A DNA stretch of 44,824 nt from contig CAZRLO010000009.1 of NCBI GenBank assembly GCA_964600965.1, forward strand, positions 1 through 44,824, in the 5' to 3' direction. This document shows positions 7,978-16,546 of this stretch, one piece after another. Positions within the stretch are counted from its first letter, which is position 1, and every line of letters starts with the position of its first letter. The translations under genes were made by a program, and so were the position numbers. The notes beneath the pieces were generated by a model. That model searched no databases. It was not told the DNA's origin and saw only the letters and a list, made by a program, of their open reading frames with translations. This DNA comes from UBA5972 sp964600965. GTDB lineage: Bacteria; Pseudomonadota; Alphaproteobacteria; Rhodobacterales; Rhodobacteraceae.

Positions 7978-8600
7978 AATCGATGGTCAGACCCGCGCGC
8001 GACCGCTCAGCCGGTTTCAATGAACGCTACTGGGATCCTCGTCTCAACGGGTTCGTCAAAATGATCCAACCGGGCGAGTTTGCGGCCACGGATGAGCCCG
8101 CTCTGACGCTTGGAACGTTGCTGGGCTCCTGTGTTTCCGCCTGCATTTGCGACCCGGTATCCGGTATTGGCGGCCTCAACCATTTTCTGTTGCCCCAGGA
8201 ATCCAATATTTCGGTCGGCGAAGTTTCGCACGCGACCCGGTATGGGGTTCACGCGATGGAAATGTTGATCAACCAAATCCTGAAACTGGGCGGCGAACGC
8301 GCCCGTCTTCAGGCCAAAATATTCGGTGGTGCCAATGTTATTTCCCTGTCGTCAGGTACTTCTGTCGGGGACCGGAACCAGGAATTCGCCTGCGGGTTTC
8401 TTGCCCGCGAGGGGATCCCGATCACCGCATCCGAGCTTGGCGGGGAAAGCCCCAGGCGGATATATTTTCAACCGTCCCGAAACAAGGTGTTTGTTCTGAC
8501 CGCCGGCAGGGGCGACGGCGAAATCGTTCAACAGGCCGAGGTTCGCCTGCAACGCATTTCCGGAAAATCCGGCATCAATGGCGATGTCGAGCTGTTTTAG
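7974..8600 (+). CDS. cheD: Chemoreceptor glutamine deamidase CheD
   Basis: 208-residue protein with the CheD signature. The catalytic cysteine is C53 in TLLGSCVSAC and the histidine H70 lies in GGLNHFLLP. The conserved later motifs KIFGGANV and ELGGESPRRIYF are present. CheD deamidates glutamines on chemoreceptors and in some bacteria also binds a CheY phosphatase. It is translationally coupled to cheR. It converges on the minus-strand che operon, with 85 bases between the stops. The long N-terminus (about 28 residues before the domain) is somewhat extended. Confidence 0.93.
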   Translation: MKSMVRPARDRSAGFNERYWDPRLNGFVKMIQPGEFAATDEPALTLGTLLGSCVSACICDPVSGIGGLNHFLLPQESNISVGEVSHATRYGVHAMEMLINQILKLGGERARLQAKIFGGANVISLSSGTSVGDRNQEFACGFLAREGIPITASELGGESPRRIYFQPSRNKVFVLTAGRGDGEIVQQAEVRLQRISGKSGINGDVELF

Positions 8601-8685
8601 AGCCGGAAACCGCAGTCCGGTTCGACCGCCCGGTTGTTTATGCCAACCCGGACCGCGTGCGTTCCAAAGTTCCTTGCCGATCGGT

Positions 8686-9135
8686 TCAGCCGGTGGTCAC
8701 GCCCGAAGATTTGGCCGGTTGCCGAGGACGGATCGGCCCGTTCGCCAGATGATCGTCGGCAAGTTTTCGCGGATCGGTCAATGCCGGTTCCTGCGGCGAT
8801 GTTTCATCGCCCAACAGACGCGTCGTCAGACTGTGCATCCGCAAGCATGTGGCCGCGGCTGTGGGGTCCAGACGCCATTCCCCGGGAATGTCCGGGCCGA
8901 GACCAACTAAAAATTCGCGCAGTCCGGCAAGACTTTGACCAAGGTTATCGATGAATTGCAGTTCTTTGAATTTCAGATTTGCCATTGGCGGCTTTTGATT
9001 GGCGATCAGATCGCCAACGGCATCTTCCACGAGCGCGACCCCTTGTTGCAACTGCTCCAGCTCCGCGGCAACCCGGTGCAGCAGCAACCGCACCGCAACG
9101 GGGCCGGCGTTGGGTTCGGTGTCGCCGTCCGGCAT
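8686..9135 (-). CDS. CheZ/CheT-like chemotaxis phosphatase candidate
   Basis: 149-residue, strongly helical protein with no family I can name with certainty. Its centre reads ELQFIDNLGQSLAGL. The segment D63-x-x-G-Q67 follows the D-x-x-x-Q active-site pattern of the CheY-P phosphatase CheZ (E. coli has DLTGQ). The Sinorhizobium protein CheT also has a helix with DxxxQ. The start codon overlaps the cheY stop by one base (TGATG at 9133-9137), so it is translationally coupled to a CheY, as expected for a CheY phosphatase. The C-terminal 40 residues are proline-rich and probably flexible. The phosphatase call is inference from motif, helix content and coupling; a structural scaffold protein is the main alternative. 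Confidence 0.55.
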   Translation of the reverse strand: MPDGDTEPNAGPVAVRLLLHRVAAELEQLQQGVALVEDAVGDLIANQKPPMANLKFKELQFIDNLGQSLAGLREFLVGLGPDIPGEWRLDPTAAATCLRMHSLTTRLLGDETSPQEPALTDPRKLADDHLANGPIRPRQPAKSSGVTTG

Positions 9136-9521
9136 CAGAATTTTCCGACAACCGCTTCGATGCAGTTCTTCATGGCCACCGCCGAGAAAGGTTTCTTCAG
9201 CACATTGTTCATGCCCAAACTTCGCCCCCGCGCGATGGTCGCTTCGTCAGCGCGACCGGTAACCAGGATGAACCCAATCCCGCTGGTGGGTGGATGCCCG
9301 CGCAGGGCGCGCAGCAATTCCAGCCCATCCATGCCGGGCATATTGAAGTCTGATATCACCATTTGAATGCGGCTGGCCGCGATTTTTTGAAACGCGCTGG
9401 TGGCGTCGGACATCGATTCGGTGTTGAACATGCCGATCTGCTCCAACGCCTGCAATATTTGCCCGCGGCTGGTCGCCATATCGTCCACAACCATGATTCG
9501 CATGTCTTTTTTCGACATCAT
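9135..9521 (-). CDS. cheY: CheY response regulator (single receiver domain)
   Basis: 128-residue stand-alone receiver domain. All functional residues are visible: acidic pair in MVVDDM, phospho-acceptor Asp in ISDFNMPGMDG, switch Thr in LVTGRA and Lys in LKKPF. The F-N-M after the Asp and the spacing are those of motor-type CheY. It follows cheW in the che operon after an 88-base gap and overlaps the CheZ/CheT-like gene by one base. The pairing suggests that this is the CheY whose phosphate that protein removes. It could be the motor-binding CheY, with the other CheY (12247-12612) acting as a sink, or the reverse. Confidence 0.93.
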   Translation of the reverse strand: MMSKKDMRIMVVDDMATSRGQILQALEQIGMFNTESMSDATSAFQKIAASRIQMVISDFNMPGMDGLELLRALRGHPPTSGIGFILVTGRADEATIARGRSLGMNNVLKKPFSAVAMKNCIEAVVGKF

Positions 9522-9609
9522 CGGCAGTACATGCTCCGATCCAGATTGGTTTCAATGGCGCAACATCGCCATCGCGTGCATTGTGACGTCTGCTTCGGCA
9601 AATTCGGCT

Positions 9610-10077
9610 TCATGCAGGTACCCTTTGTGTGCCGGGCACAATATTCGCGAGGTTGACCACGCGGATCATCCGATCTTCGAGCGTGATGACCCCGGTGATG
9701 AAAGTCTCGTCCGCGCTCTGAACGGCGTCGGGTGTGGCCTTGATCGCTTCGCGTCCGGCATTCAGGATTTCAGATACTTCGTCGACCAGCAGGCCGATGG
9801 TCTGGGCCGCGATCTGGACAATGATGATCACGCTCTGCGGCGTCGGGTCGATGGCCGAATAACCGAGGCGAAGATTGAAATCCACGATCGGAACGACCGC
9901 GCCGCGCAGATTGATCACGCCGCGGATCGAAGGCGGCGACTGAGGCAGCGCCGTAGCCGGGCTCCAACCGCGAATTTCGCGTACCGACATGATATCGACG
10001 CAGTATTCCTGCTGGGCCGCCCGAAAGGTGACAAAATTCGGATCGTCCGTCGTCGCGTGATTCACAGCCTGCTGCAT
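9610..10077 (-). CDS. cheW: Chemotaxis coupling protein CheW
   Basis: 155-residue CheW domain protein linking receptors to the CheA kinase. The central motif PPSIRGVINLRGAVVPIVDFNLRLG is the classic CheW core, followed by IGLLVDEVSEIL. The ATG at 10075-10077 begins MQQAVNHATTDDPNFV, 4 bases after the cheA stop; the longer open frame reads through cheA in another frame and is rejected. It acts at the inner face of the membrane in receptor arrays. Co-transcribed with cheA. Confidence 0.95.
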   Translation of the reverse strand: MQQAVNHATTDDPNFVTFRAAQQEYCVDIMSVREIRGWSPATALPQSPPSIRGVINLRGAVVPIVDFNLRLGYSAIDPTPQSVIIIVQIAAQTIGLLVDEVSEILNAGREAIKATPDAVQSADETFITGVITLEDRMIRVVNLANIVPGTQRVPA

Positions 10078-10081
10078 GATG

Positions 10082-12235
10082 TCATCCGGTCGCTGAGAGA
10101 TTGAATTCGGTCGCATCCGCCGCCGATCCGCCGAACAGAGCGTCGCCCGGGTCCAGAATGAGGGCGATGCGACCGTCGCCCAGTATCGTGGCCGCAGCGA
10201 TGCCGTCGACCCCGCCGTAATTGTCGTCGAGCGTCTTGATGACCACCTGCCGCTGGTCAAGAATGGAATCGATCGCCATCACGCATCGCGAACCCGCGTC
10301 GGTCTCTGTCAGCACAAAGATGCACCGCTCAAAGCCTGCGCGCCTGTCCCGATAGCCAAGCACGTGGCCGACATCCACGATCGGAACCAGCGCGTCGCGA
10401 ATGCGTACGACATGCGCCGCACCCAGCGCATGGATTTTATCGGCCACCGGCAGCAACGTCTCGATGATCGAGGTGATCGGGATCACCAGTTTTTGGTCCG
10501 CAACCTCGACGACCATGCCGTCAAGAACCGCCAGGGTCAGCGGCAGGCTGACGGAAAACGTCGAACCGATGCCCGGTTTTGACGCAATCGAAATACGCCC
10601 GCCCAGCGCACGGATCGCGTTGCGCACCACATCCATGCCGACGCCGCGCCCGGAGAGGTTGGATACGGTATCGACCGTCGAAAATCCCGGGAGGAACAAC
10701 AGCGCGTCGATATCCTCGGCTTCGGGGTTTTCCTCGGGCGCGACAAGCCGCTTTTCGCGCGCGATTCTGAGGACCCTGTCGCGATCAATCCCGGAACCAT
10801 CGTCATTCACATCAATGATGACGCGACCCGACCGATGGGCGGCGGTCAGGCTGACGACCCCGCAATCGGCCTTGCCGGCAGAATTCCTTTTGCCGGCATT
10901 TTCAAGCCCATGGTCGACAGCATTGCGGATCATGTGGGTCAGGGGATCGGCAAGTTGCTCGATCACGGTTTTGTCGATTTCGGTTGATTCACCCGTGGTT
11001 TCCAGACGTACGATCTTGCCGGTTTCGGCGGCGGCTTCGCGGACGATGCGGGCCATGCGTTGAAACAGGGGCCGGATCGGTTGCGCCCGGATCGCCATCA
11101 CGCTGTCCTGCACCCGTCCGGTGAGTTGTTTCAGATCATCCAGCCCGGCAGAGATGTTGCGTTCGTCGCCCGCGCCGGATTCCTGGATACACTGCGTCAA
11201 CATCGCCTGGTTGACCACAAGTTCACCAACCAGATTGATCAGGCGGTCAACCCGGCCGGTTTCCACGCGGATGGTTGACTTTCTGATCGATTTTTCGGGT
11301 GCCGCCGCTGGTACCCGAGCGGACATTTCGGTTCTTTCCACCGCTCTGGACGGGCCGGGCGGACCAGCCGCCGACAAAAGAGGCGAATGCGGTGGCGCTG
11401 CCTCTGCGCCCATGTCGGAGGGCGCGGGCACCTGCCCTTCGGCAAACACGGACGAAAGGTGCTCCGCCGGTTCCAGCGCCACAATTTCAAGGTCGCAATC
11501 GTCATCCGCAAATTCAAAGACCTGATGGATTTCGGGCAAGGTTGCCGCAGATTTCAGATGAAATTCCCAGGCAAGATAGGATTCCCCGGGCTTCATTTCT
11601 GCGAATCCCGGCAGTTTCGAGGTATCGCATCGGGAACTCAATTCCCCCAATTCCGCCAATGCCCGGATCAGGACAGCCGCTTCGTTGCCACGGACAAAAA
11701 GCGCGTTTAGCGGTCGGAACTTGATCAGATACACGTGCACGTCGGAGTCACCGGTGGCCGAATCGCCGGTGCCAAGTGCCAGAGCGACCGGCTCAAACGG
11801 GATCGCCTCAAATTCCGGCGGGGTTGTCGAGCTTTCCGCAGGCACGACTGAACCGGGGGCCAAATCGGATAATTCGGCGACGAGTCGTTCGCTTCTTGTG
11901 GCATCGACGGGCTGTCGGCTTTGCGCCGCCGCGACCAGATCCCCCAACAAATCCACCGATCGCCACAGCACCGGAACAACCTCGCCGGCGACCGCAAGCT
12001 GCCCGCCGCGGATCGCATCAAGGACGGTTTCAAATTCGTGGGCAAAGGCAACGAGTTCGGCGAAACCAAACGCACCCGCGCCACCCTTTATCGAATGAAC
12101 CGCCCGAAACACGATGTTGACGGTTTCATCGTCGCCGCTGCCATCCTCGATGAACGACATGCCTTCGTGCAGCGATTCAAGCAGGTCCAGGCATTCCGCA
12201 AAAAACGTAGGCCTAAGATCATCCGAAGAAGCCAT
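10082..12235 (-). CDS. cheA: Chemotaxis histidine kinase CheA
   Basis: 717-residue CheA. The HPt domain at the N-terminus has the phospho-acceptor H47 in VHSIKGGAGAFG. A response-regulator-binding region follows at about 165-265 (YLIKFRPLNALFVRGNEA). A proline/alanine-rich linker (about 265-315) precedes the dimerisation helices (ETGRVDRLINLVGELVVNQ). The ATPase shows the N-box HMIRNAVDHGLE, the G1 box DDGSGID and the G2 box GRGVGMDVV. A CheW-like domain ends the protein. It phosphorylates CheY in response to receptors. Start is supported by a GGAAGG site 3-9 bases upstream. It lies 11 bases after the upstream cheY. Confidence 0.96.
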   Translation of the reverse strand: MASSDDLRPTFFAECLDLLESLHEGMSFIEDGSGDDETVNIVFRAVHSIKGGAGAFGFAELVAFAHEFETVLDAIRGGQLAVAGEVVPVLWRSVDLLGDLVAAAQSRQPVDATRSERLVAELSDLAPGSVVPAESSTTPPEFEAIPFEPVALALGTGDSATGDSDVHVYLIKFRPLNALFVRGNEAAVLIRALAELGELSSRCDTSKLPGFAEMKPGESYLAWEFHLKSAATLPEIHQVFEFADDDCDLEIVALEPAEHLSSVFAEGQVPAPSDMGAEAAPPHSPLLSAAGPPGPSRAVERTEMSARVPAAAPEKSIRKSTIRVETGRVDRLINLVGELVVNQAMLTQCIQESGAGDERNISAGLDDLKQLTGRVQDSVMAIRAQPIRPLFQRMARIVREAAAETGKIVRLETTGESTEIDKTVIEQLADPLTHMIRNAVDHGLENAGKRNSAGKADCGVVSLTAAHRSGRVIIDVNDDGSGIDRDRVLRIAREKRLVAPEENPEAEDIDALLFLPGFSTVDTVSNLSGRGVGMDVVRNAIRALGGRISIASKPGIGSTFSVSLPLTLAVLDGMVVEVADQKLVIPITSIIETLLPVADKIHALGAAHVVRIRDALVPIVDVGHVLGYRDRRAGFERCIFVLTETDAGSRCVMAIDSILDQRQVVIKTLDDNYGGVDGIAAATILGDGRIALILDPGDALFGGSAADATEFNLSATG

Positions 12236-12246
12236 CGCCTTCCTTT

Positions 12247-12612
12247 CTAGGCTACTACCCGGTTGATTGCCGCGACCAGCTTGAACTGATCGAACGGTTT
12301 AACGATCCAACCGGTTGCGCCCGCATTCTGCGCGCGCGACTTCAAATCCGGGGTGTTTTCGGTGGTCAGAACCAGGATCGGGATCGTGCGATGGGCGGAA
12401 TCGGCGCGGACTTTTTCGATGAAGCCGATCCCGTCAAGCCGCGGCATGTTGATATCGGTGATGATGACATCGGGCTGTTTCGCACGTAGCTTTCCCAACC
12501 CGTCCTCGCCGTCTTCGGCGACTTCAACATTGAAACCAGCATCGTTCAACGCGATGCAAAGCATGTCGCGCATGGTCCGTGAATCGTCTACCGCCAGGAC
12601 GTTTCGCGTCAT
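12247..12612 (-). CDS. cheY: CheY-type response regulator
   Basis: 121-residue receiver domain with the acidic pair in LAVDDSRT, the phospho-acceptor in IITDINMPRLDG, the Thr in LTTENT and the Lys in IVKPFD. It is of the type usually encoded directly before cheA in alpha- and gammaproteobacteria. Its start overlaps the stop of the STAS gene (ATGA at 12609-12612). With a second CheY in the same operon, one is likely the motor effector and the other a phosphate sink or adaptation regulator; sequence alone does not say which. Confidence 0.94.
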   Translation of the reverse strand: MTRNVLAVDDSRTMRDMLCIALNDAGFNVEVAEDGEDGLGKLRAKQPDVIITDINMPRLDGIGFIEKVRADSAHRTIPILVLTTENTPDLKSRAQNAGATGWIVKPFDQFKLVAAINRVVA

Positions 12613-12896
12613 ATCTCATCTTTCACAACGGCGGTTTCGAGGCAGGACGCCCCCATGCGACCCAGAGCGCGGCAAAACGGTTCGGAAGGCGTAACAATTT
12701 GGAAAAGTTCGTTTTTGTCAGACCAATACTCGGTGGCCGCCAACAAAACCTGAAGGCAGTGCGTCCCGATATGTGCGACGTCAGAAGCGTCGATCGTGAC
12801 CGATGCCTCCCGACATTCCCACAGAGCGGAATACAGGCCGGGAGCCGCCGCAATATCCAGTCTGGCCCCAAGCGTGACGCTTGATCGGGCATTCAT
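12609..12896 (-). CDS. STAS-domain protein in the chemotaxis operon
   Basis: 95-residue single STAS domain, the fold of anti-anti-sigma factors and sulfate transporter tails. The core SVTIDASDVAHIGTHCLQVLLAA matches the loop that carries the phosphorylatable residue in SpoIIAA-like proteins; here the position reads G-T-H, so a threonine may serve. It is the first gene of the che operon and overlaps cheY. STAS proteins occur at this position in several che operons, but their partner is unknown. It may act as a small protein-protein switch on CheA or receptors. No kinase for it is in view. Confidence 0.8.
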   Translation of the reverse strand: MNARSSVTLGARLDIAAAPGLYSALWECREASVTIDASDVAHIGTHCLQVLLAATEYWSDKNELFQIVTPSEPFCRALGRMGASCLETAVVKDEI

Positions 12897-13295
12897 GACC
12901 AGCCCCTCGCGGACAATTTCGCGCGTCCCGAAGTTGCGCCCAAGACGGGATCACCCCATGAGCAAGGCGGTTTTTCACCTGTCCGCAAATTCATCATCGA
13001 TTCCCGTTATCGGGCGAGCCGACCCGCCCCTTCGTCGCTCGGAGTTTTGACCGGAGACATTAATATTTCCTTGCGCCAAACGTCGGAAAACCCGGAATTC
13101 GCCCGCAACGGGGGACTGGATTTGCCAGGTCTTGCCGTCAAATTGAATCGCATTGTTGCCAAAATTACCGGCTTCATCCCGCAAAATTTCGGAAACGCTG
13201 TTCGCCTTAAGGCGGGATTAGCCAAAGTGAGATATCGGATTGGGAACGTTCGGACAACCGCGAACAGTTTTGCGCCAAACAGGAGAGCCAGCAAC
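12897..13295. other. Intergenic region between the divergent che operon and the PhnD-like gene
   Basis: 399 bases with no supported gene. It must hold the promoters for the minus-strand STAS-cheY-cheA operon and for the plus-strand binding protein/kinase pair. An open frame runs through part of it in phase with the PhnD-like gene but shows no protein-like features before the signal peptide. A short CCCG-TTAT-CGGG dyad lies at 13003-13014. I see no clear -35/-10 pair. Confidence 0.5.
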
Positions 13296-14210
13296 ATGAT
13301 CACCGCATTTAGTCGAATTTGGACCCATCTATCGAACCCGGTTGCAGGCCCGCTTAGAATAATGCGTCTGCCGGGTGCAATTCGCATGGCAATATTGATT
13401 TCCGGCGTCGCTGCCGTGCCGGCGACGGCGGATATCGACCTGGTTTTCGGAACCTACACGTCCGACAAGGCGACGGTGGTTGTCCAGAAATTCCGGCCGT
13501 TTCTTTCCTATCTTGAAACCGCGCTCAGCACCGAACTGGGTGAAGCCGTCACCATCAGAATGCAGGTTTCGAGCCATTATCAGACGGCCATCGACGCGTT
13601 GGTCAAGGGCGAGGTCGATTTCACGCGTTTTGGTCCGGCCAGCTATGTTACCGCCAAAAGCCACAATGACGGGATCGAAATCATCGCGATGGAAACCAAG
13701 AAGGGACGTAAGTCTTTCAAGGGAATCATTGCGGTTGCCGAAACCAGCAGCATTTCCGACATTGCGGAATTGCGCGGGCGATCCTTTGCTTTTGGCGATT
13801 CGCTATCGACGATCGGGCGCTACCTCGCCCAAAAGGAACTGTTGGAAGCCGGCATTCACGGCAACGACCTTTCAGACTACGCGTTTCTGGGGCGTCACGA
13901 CCGGGTCGGGGCCGCCGTCGGCAAGGGCGATTTCGACGCGGGTGCGTTGAAATCCAGCACCTTCAAGAAGTTGCGCGCGGCCGGGGTTCCGATCCGGGAA
14001 CTGCTGTCCTTTGACAATGTAACGAAACCGTGGATTGCCGCGTCGACGCTGGATTCCAGAATTCTGGTGGCCATGCGGCGCGTCTTCATTGCCGTCGACG
14101 ACCCGGCGGTCTTGAAAACCATTTCCAAATCCGGGTTCCTGCCGGGTGAAGATCGCGAATACGCACCCATCCGTCTGGCGATGGAACTCAGCGCGCAATT
14201 TGCGGACTGA
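13296..14210 (+). CDS. PhnD-like periplasmic substrate-binding protein
   Basis: 304-residue exported protein of the phosphate/phosphite/phosphonate-binding (PhnD) family. The N-terminus carries a long signal peptide, with a hydrophobic core MAILISGVAAVPATA and likely cleavage before DIDLVFG. The mature part has family motifs: FGTYTSDKA at the start, LVKGEVDFTRFGPASYVTA in lobe 1, and GRSFAFGDSLSTIGRYLAQ. A long upstream frame exists, but the ATG at 13296 follows an AGGAG (13281-13285). No ABC permease or ATPase is near. Instead a hybrid histidine kinase starts 8 bases after the stop, so the protein probably senses a ligand for the kinase and does not feed a transporter. The ligand is unknown. 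Confidence 0.85.
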   Translation: MITAFSRIWTHLSNPVAGPLRIMRLPGAIRMAILISGVAAVPATADIDLVFGTYTSDKATVVVQKFRPFLSYLETALSTELGEAVTIRMQVSSHYQTAIDALVKGEVDFTRFGPASYVTAKSHNDGIEIIAMETKKGRKSFKGIIAVAETSSISDIAELRGRSFAFGDSLSTIGRYLAQKELLEAGIHGNDLSDYAFLGRHDRVGAAVGKGDFDAGALKSSTFKKLRAAGVPIRELLSFDNVTKPWIAASTLDSRILVAMRRVFIAVDDPAVLKTISKSGFLPGEDREYAPIRLAMELSAQFAD

Positions 14211-14218
14211 GTTTTCTC

Positions 14219-16519
14219 GTGCAGATTCGCCAGAACAAGATAAGGCTTTCGCTTCAGATTATTCTGGCGATGTGCATTGCGACGATCGTTTCCGGGCTGA
14301 TCGTGGGCGAAGTCGTGCGTCGCAACGAAACCGGTCGCCAGATTGCCAATCTGGCAGAGCAATCCCGTGGGATCGTTTCGCTTTTAGCCGGATTGACCAC
14401 CGAGGCGATTATCGTCGAAGACGTGCCCCTGATCGAAACTTCGCTGCAGGAAGCGGTGCAACGGATATCCCGCCTCGTCGCGATAGAGGTCCGCAACGAA
14501 AGGGACCAACTTATCGCGTCGGTGGGCCCCGTACCCGACAATTCGTCCGCGCGATATTCACATCACAAAGCCAATGTCGAATTCGAAGGTGAAGTTTTTG
14601 GAGCGATCACCGTATTCTGGTCAACGGCAGAGGGTCAGGAACGCATTCGCGCCAGCGTGGTTCAGGTGCGCCTGTATACGCTGCTGGCGCTGTTCTTCCT
14701 GACCTTGCTGATATTGGCGCTGCTCAGCGCATTGGTGCTGAAACCGCTGCGTCTGGTTCACTCGGAAATGGTCCGAACGATGCGGCAATTGCCGGGCGTG
14801 CAAAAATCACTGCCGAAATTTGCCGCGCTGGAATTCGGGTCGCTGCAAGACAGCGTGTCGCGCCTCGGCGAGGTTTTGGCGGAACGCGAACACCGCGAAA
14901 CCGCCCTGATGATCGCCCGGGAGCAGGCCGATGCAACCAGCCAGGCAAAATCCGAATTTCTGGCCAATATGAGCCACGAAATCCGCACACCGATGAACGG
15001 CGTCATCGGCATGGCGGAACTGATGTTGGAAACCCGACTTTCGAAATTGCAGCGCTCTTATGCGACGACGATTTCGCAGTCCGGGTCGGCCTTGCTGACG
15101 ATCATCAATGACATTCTTGATTTCTCGAAAATAGACGCCGGCAAGGCGGAACTGAATTGCGAGCCCTTTGATCTACGCCGCTCGCTTGAGGATATCGCGG
15201 CCCTGGTCGCCACGAAAGCAAGCGAAAACAAAGTCGAGGTCGTGGTTCAATATCCGCCCGATGCACCCACCGCTTTCATAGGGGACGGCGGGCGGGTTCG
15301 CCAAATCATGACCAATATCATCGGCAACGCAGTGAAATTTACCACCGGCGGGGTCGTCGAGATTTCGGTCGTGGTTGATGCTCGTCAGGACATGGCGGAT
15401 TTGCAGATTATCGTGCGTGACACGGGTATCGGGATTTCGCCTGAAAAACTGAAGGGTATTTTCAGCCCATTCGAGCAGGCCGACAGCGCCGCCAATCGGC
15501 AGTTCGAGGGCACGGGTCTTGGTCTGGCAATTTCAAACAAGCTTTGCGGATTGATGAGCGGGCGGATTGATGCCCGTTCGACACCTGGGCAGGGATCCGT
15601 TTTTACCACCAGTCTTTGCCTGCCGGTCACCGATCCGATCGGACCGCCCGCCGCAGCCGACATTCGAAAACTGCGCGGCAAACGCGCGCTGATTGTCGAC
15701 GACCTTGATCTGAACCGGACCATCCTGGTCGAGAACCTGAAACATCTGCAAATGGAAGCACGGGCCTTCGCCAGCGGACGCGCAGCGCTGGAGCAGCTTC
15801 AAGCGCCCGGAGCAGCGTCGGGCTTTGACATTTTGCTGCTGGATTTCAACATGCCCGAGATGGACGGGCTAGAAACGGCGCGAAGAATTCGGGCGTTGCC
15901 GGGGCTTGGATCAATACCAATTCTGATGCTGACATCCGTCGATCAGGCCGTCGACATCACAAGCCGGCGCGAACTGCATCTTCCCGATCCGCTGCTGAAA
16001 CCGGTTCGATGTGAATTGTTGGCCGAAACAATTCTTGGCCTTCTGCCCGGCGAGCCCGCCGAGATAACGCAATCGGCCAACGCGGAACAACGAACCGGCG
16101 TCGCCCCAACAGAAACTGACATTTCGGATTTGTCAGGGGTTAAACTTCTTGTTGCCGAAGACAACGCAACCAATCGAAAAGTTCTTGAAATGATGCTCAA
16201 GAAATCCGGCATCCGTCTCAAATTCGCCAAGAACGGTCGCGAAGCCTGCGATACTTTCGAGGCTTTTGATCCCCACATGGTCTTCATGGACATTTCGATG
16301 CCGGAAATGGACGGGTTGCAAGCGACCGAGATCATTCGCAAATCCGAGAAAGCCAGCGGACGCTCGCCGTTGAACATCGTGGCGCTGACCGCAAATGCCC
16401 GCCAATCCGACCGGACGCGATGCCTTGACGCGGGTATGGACGATTTTCTGAGCAAACCGTTCAAAAAGGCCGATCTGATTGAAAAGATTGAAAAGTGGGC
16501 CGCTCCTTGGGCAATGTGA
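14219..16519 (+). CDS. Hybrid sensor histidine kinase with two receiver domains
   Basis: 766-residue membrane kinase. A transmembrane helix at about 11-30, a periplasmic domain at 31-150 and a second helix at about 151-173 form the sensor. The dimerisation/phospho-acceptor domain has H253 in MSHEIRTPMNG. The ATPase has the DTGIGI and GTGLGLAI boxes. Two receiver domains follow: the first (about 495-620) with LLLDFNMPEMDG, the second (about 640-760) with VFMDISMPEMDG, both keeping the phospho-acceptor Asp. No HPt domain is present, so a separate phosphotransfer protein is needed. Start is GTG, 8 bases after the PhnD-like gene, suggesting coupled expression. The pair resembles binding-protein-coupled kinases such as TorT/TorS in layout. 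No dedicated output regulator is adjacent. Confidence 0.93.
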   Translation: MQIRQNKIRLSLQIILAMCIATIVSGLIVGEVVRRNETGRQIANLAEQSRGIVSLLAGLTTEAIIVEDVPLIETSLQEAVQRISRLVAIEVRNERDQLIASVGPVPDNSSARYSHHKANVEFEGEVFGAITVFWSTAEGQERIRASVVQVRLYTLLALFFLTLLILALLSALVLKPLRLVHSEMVRTMRQLPGVQKSLPKFAALEFGSLQDSVSRLGEVLAEREHRETALMIAREQADATSQAKSEFLANMSHEIRTPMNGVIGMAELMLETRLSKLQRSYATTISQSGSALLTIINDILDFSKIDAGKAELNCEPFDLRRSLEDIAALVATKASENKVEVVVQYPPDAPTAFIGDGGRVRQIMTNIIGNAVKFTTGGVVEISVVVDARQDMADLQIIVRDTGIGISPEKLKGIFSPFEQADSAANRQFEGTGLGLAISNKLCGLMSGRIDARSTPGQGSVFTTSLCLPVTDPIGPPAAADIRKLRGKRALIVDDLDLNRTILVENLKHLQMEARAFASGRAALEQLQAPGAASGFDILLLDFNMPEMDGLETARRIRALPGLGSIPILMLTSVDQAVDITSRRELHLPDPLLKPVRCELLAETILGLLPGEPAEITQSANAEQRTGVAPTETDISDLSGVKLLVAEDNATNRKVLEMMLKKSGIRLKFAKNGREACDTFEAFDPHMVFMDISMPEMDGLQATEIIRKSEKASGRSPLNIVALTANARQSDRTRCLDAGMDDFLSKPFKKADLIEKIEKWAAPWAM

Positions 16520-16546
16520 GCTGCGACGACCACCTGAAACATTCGC

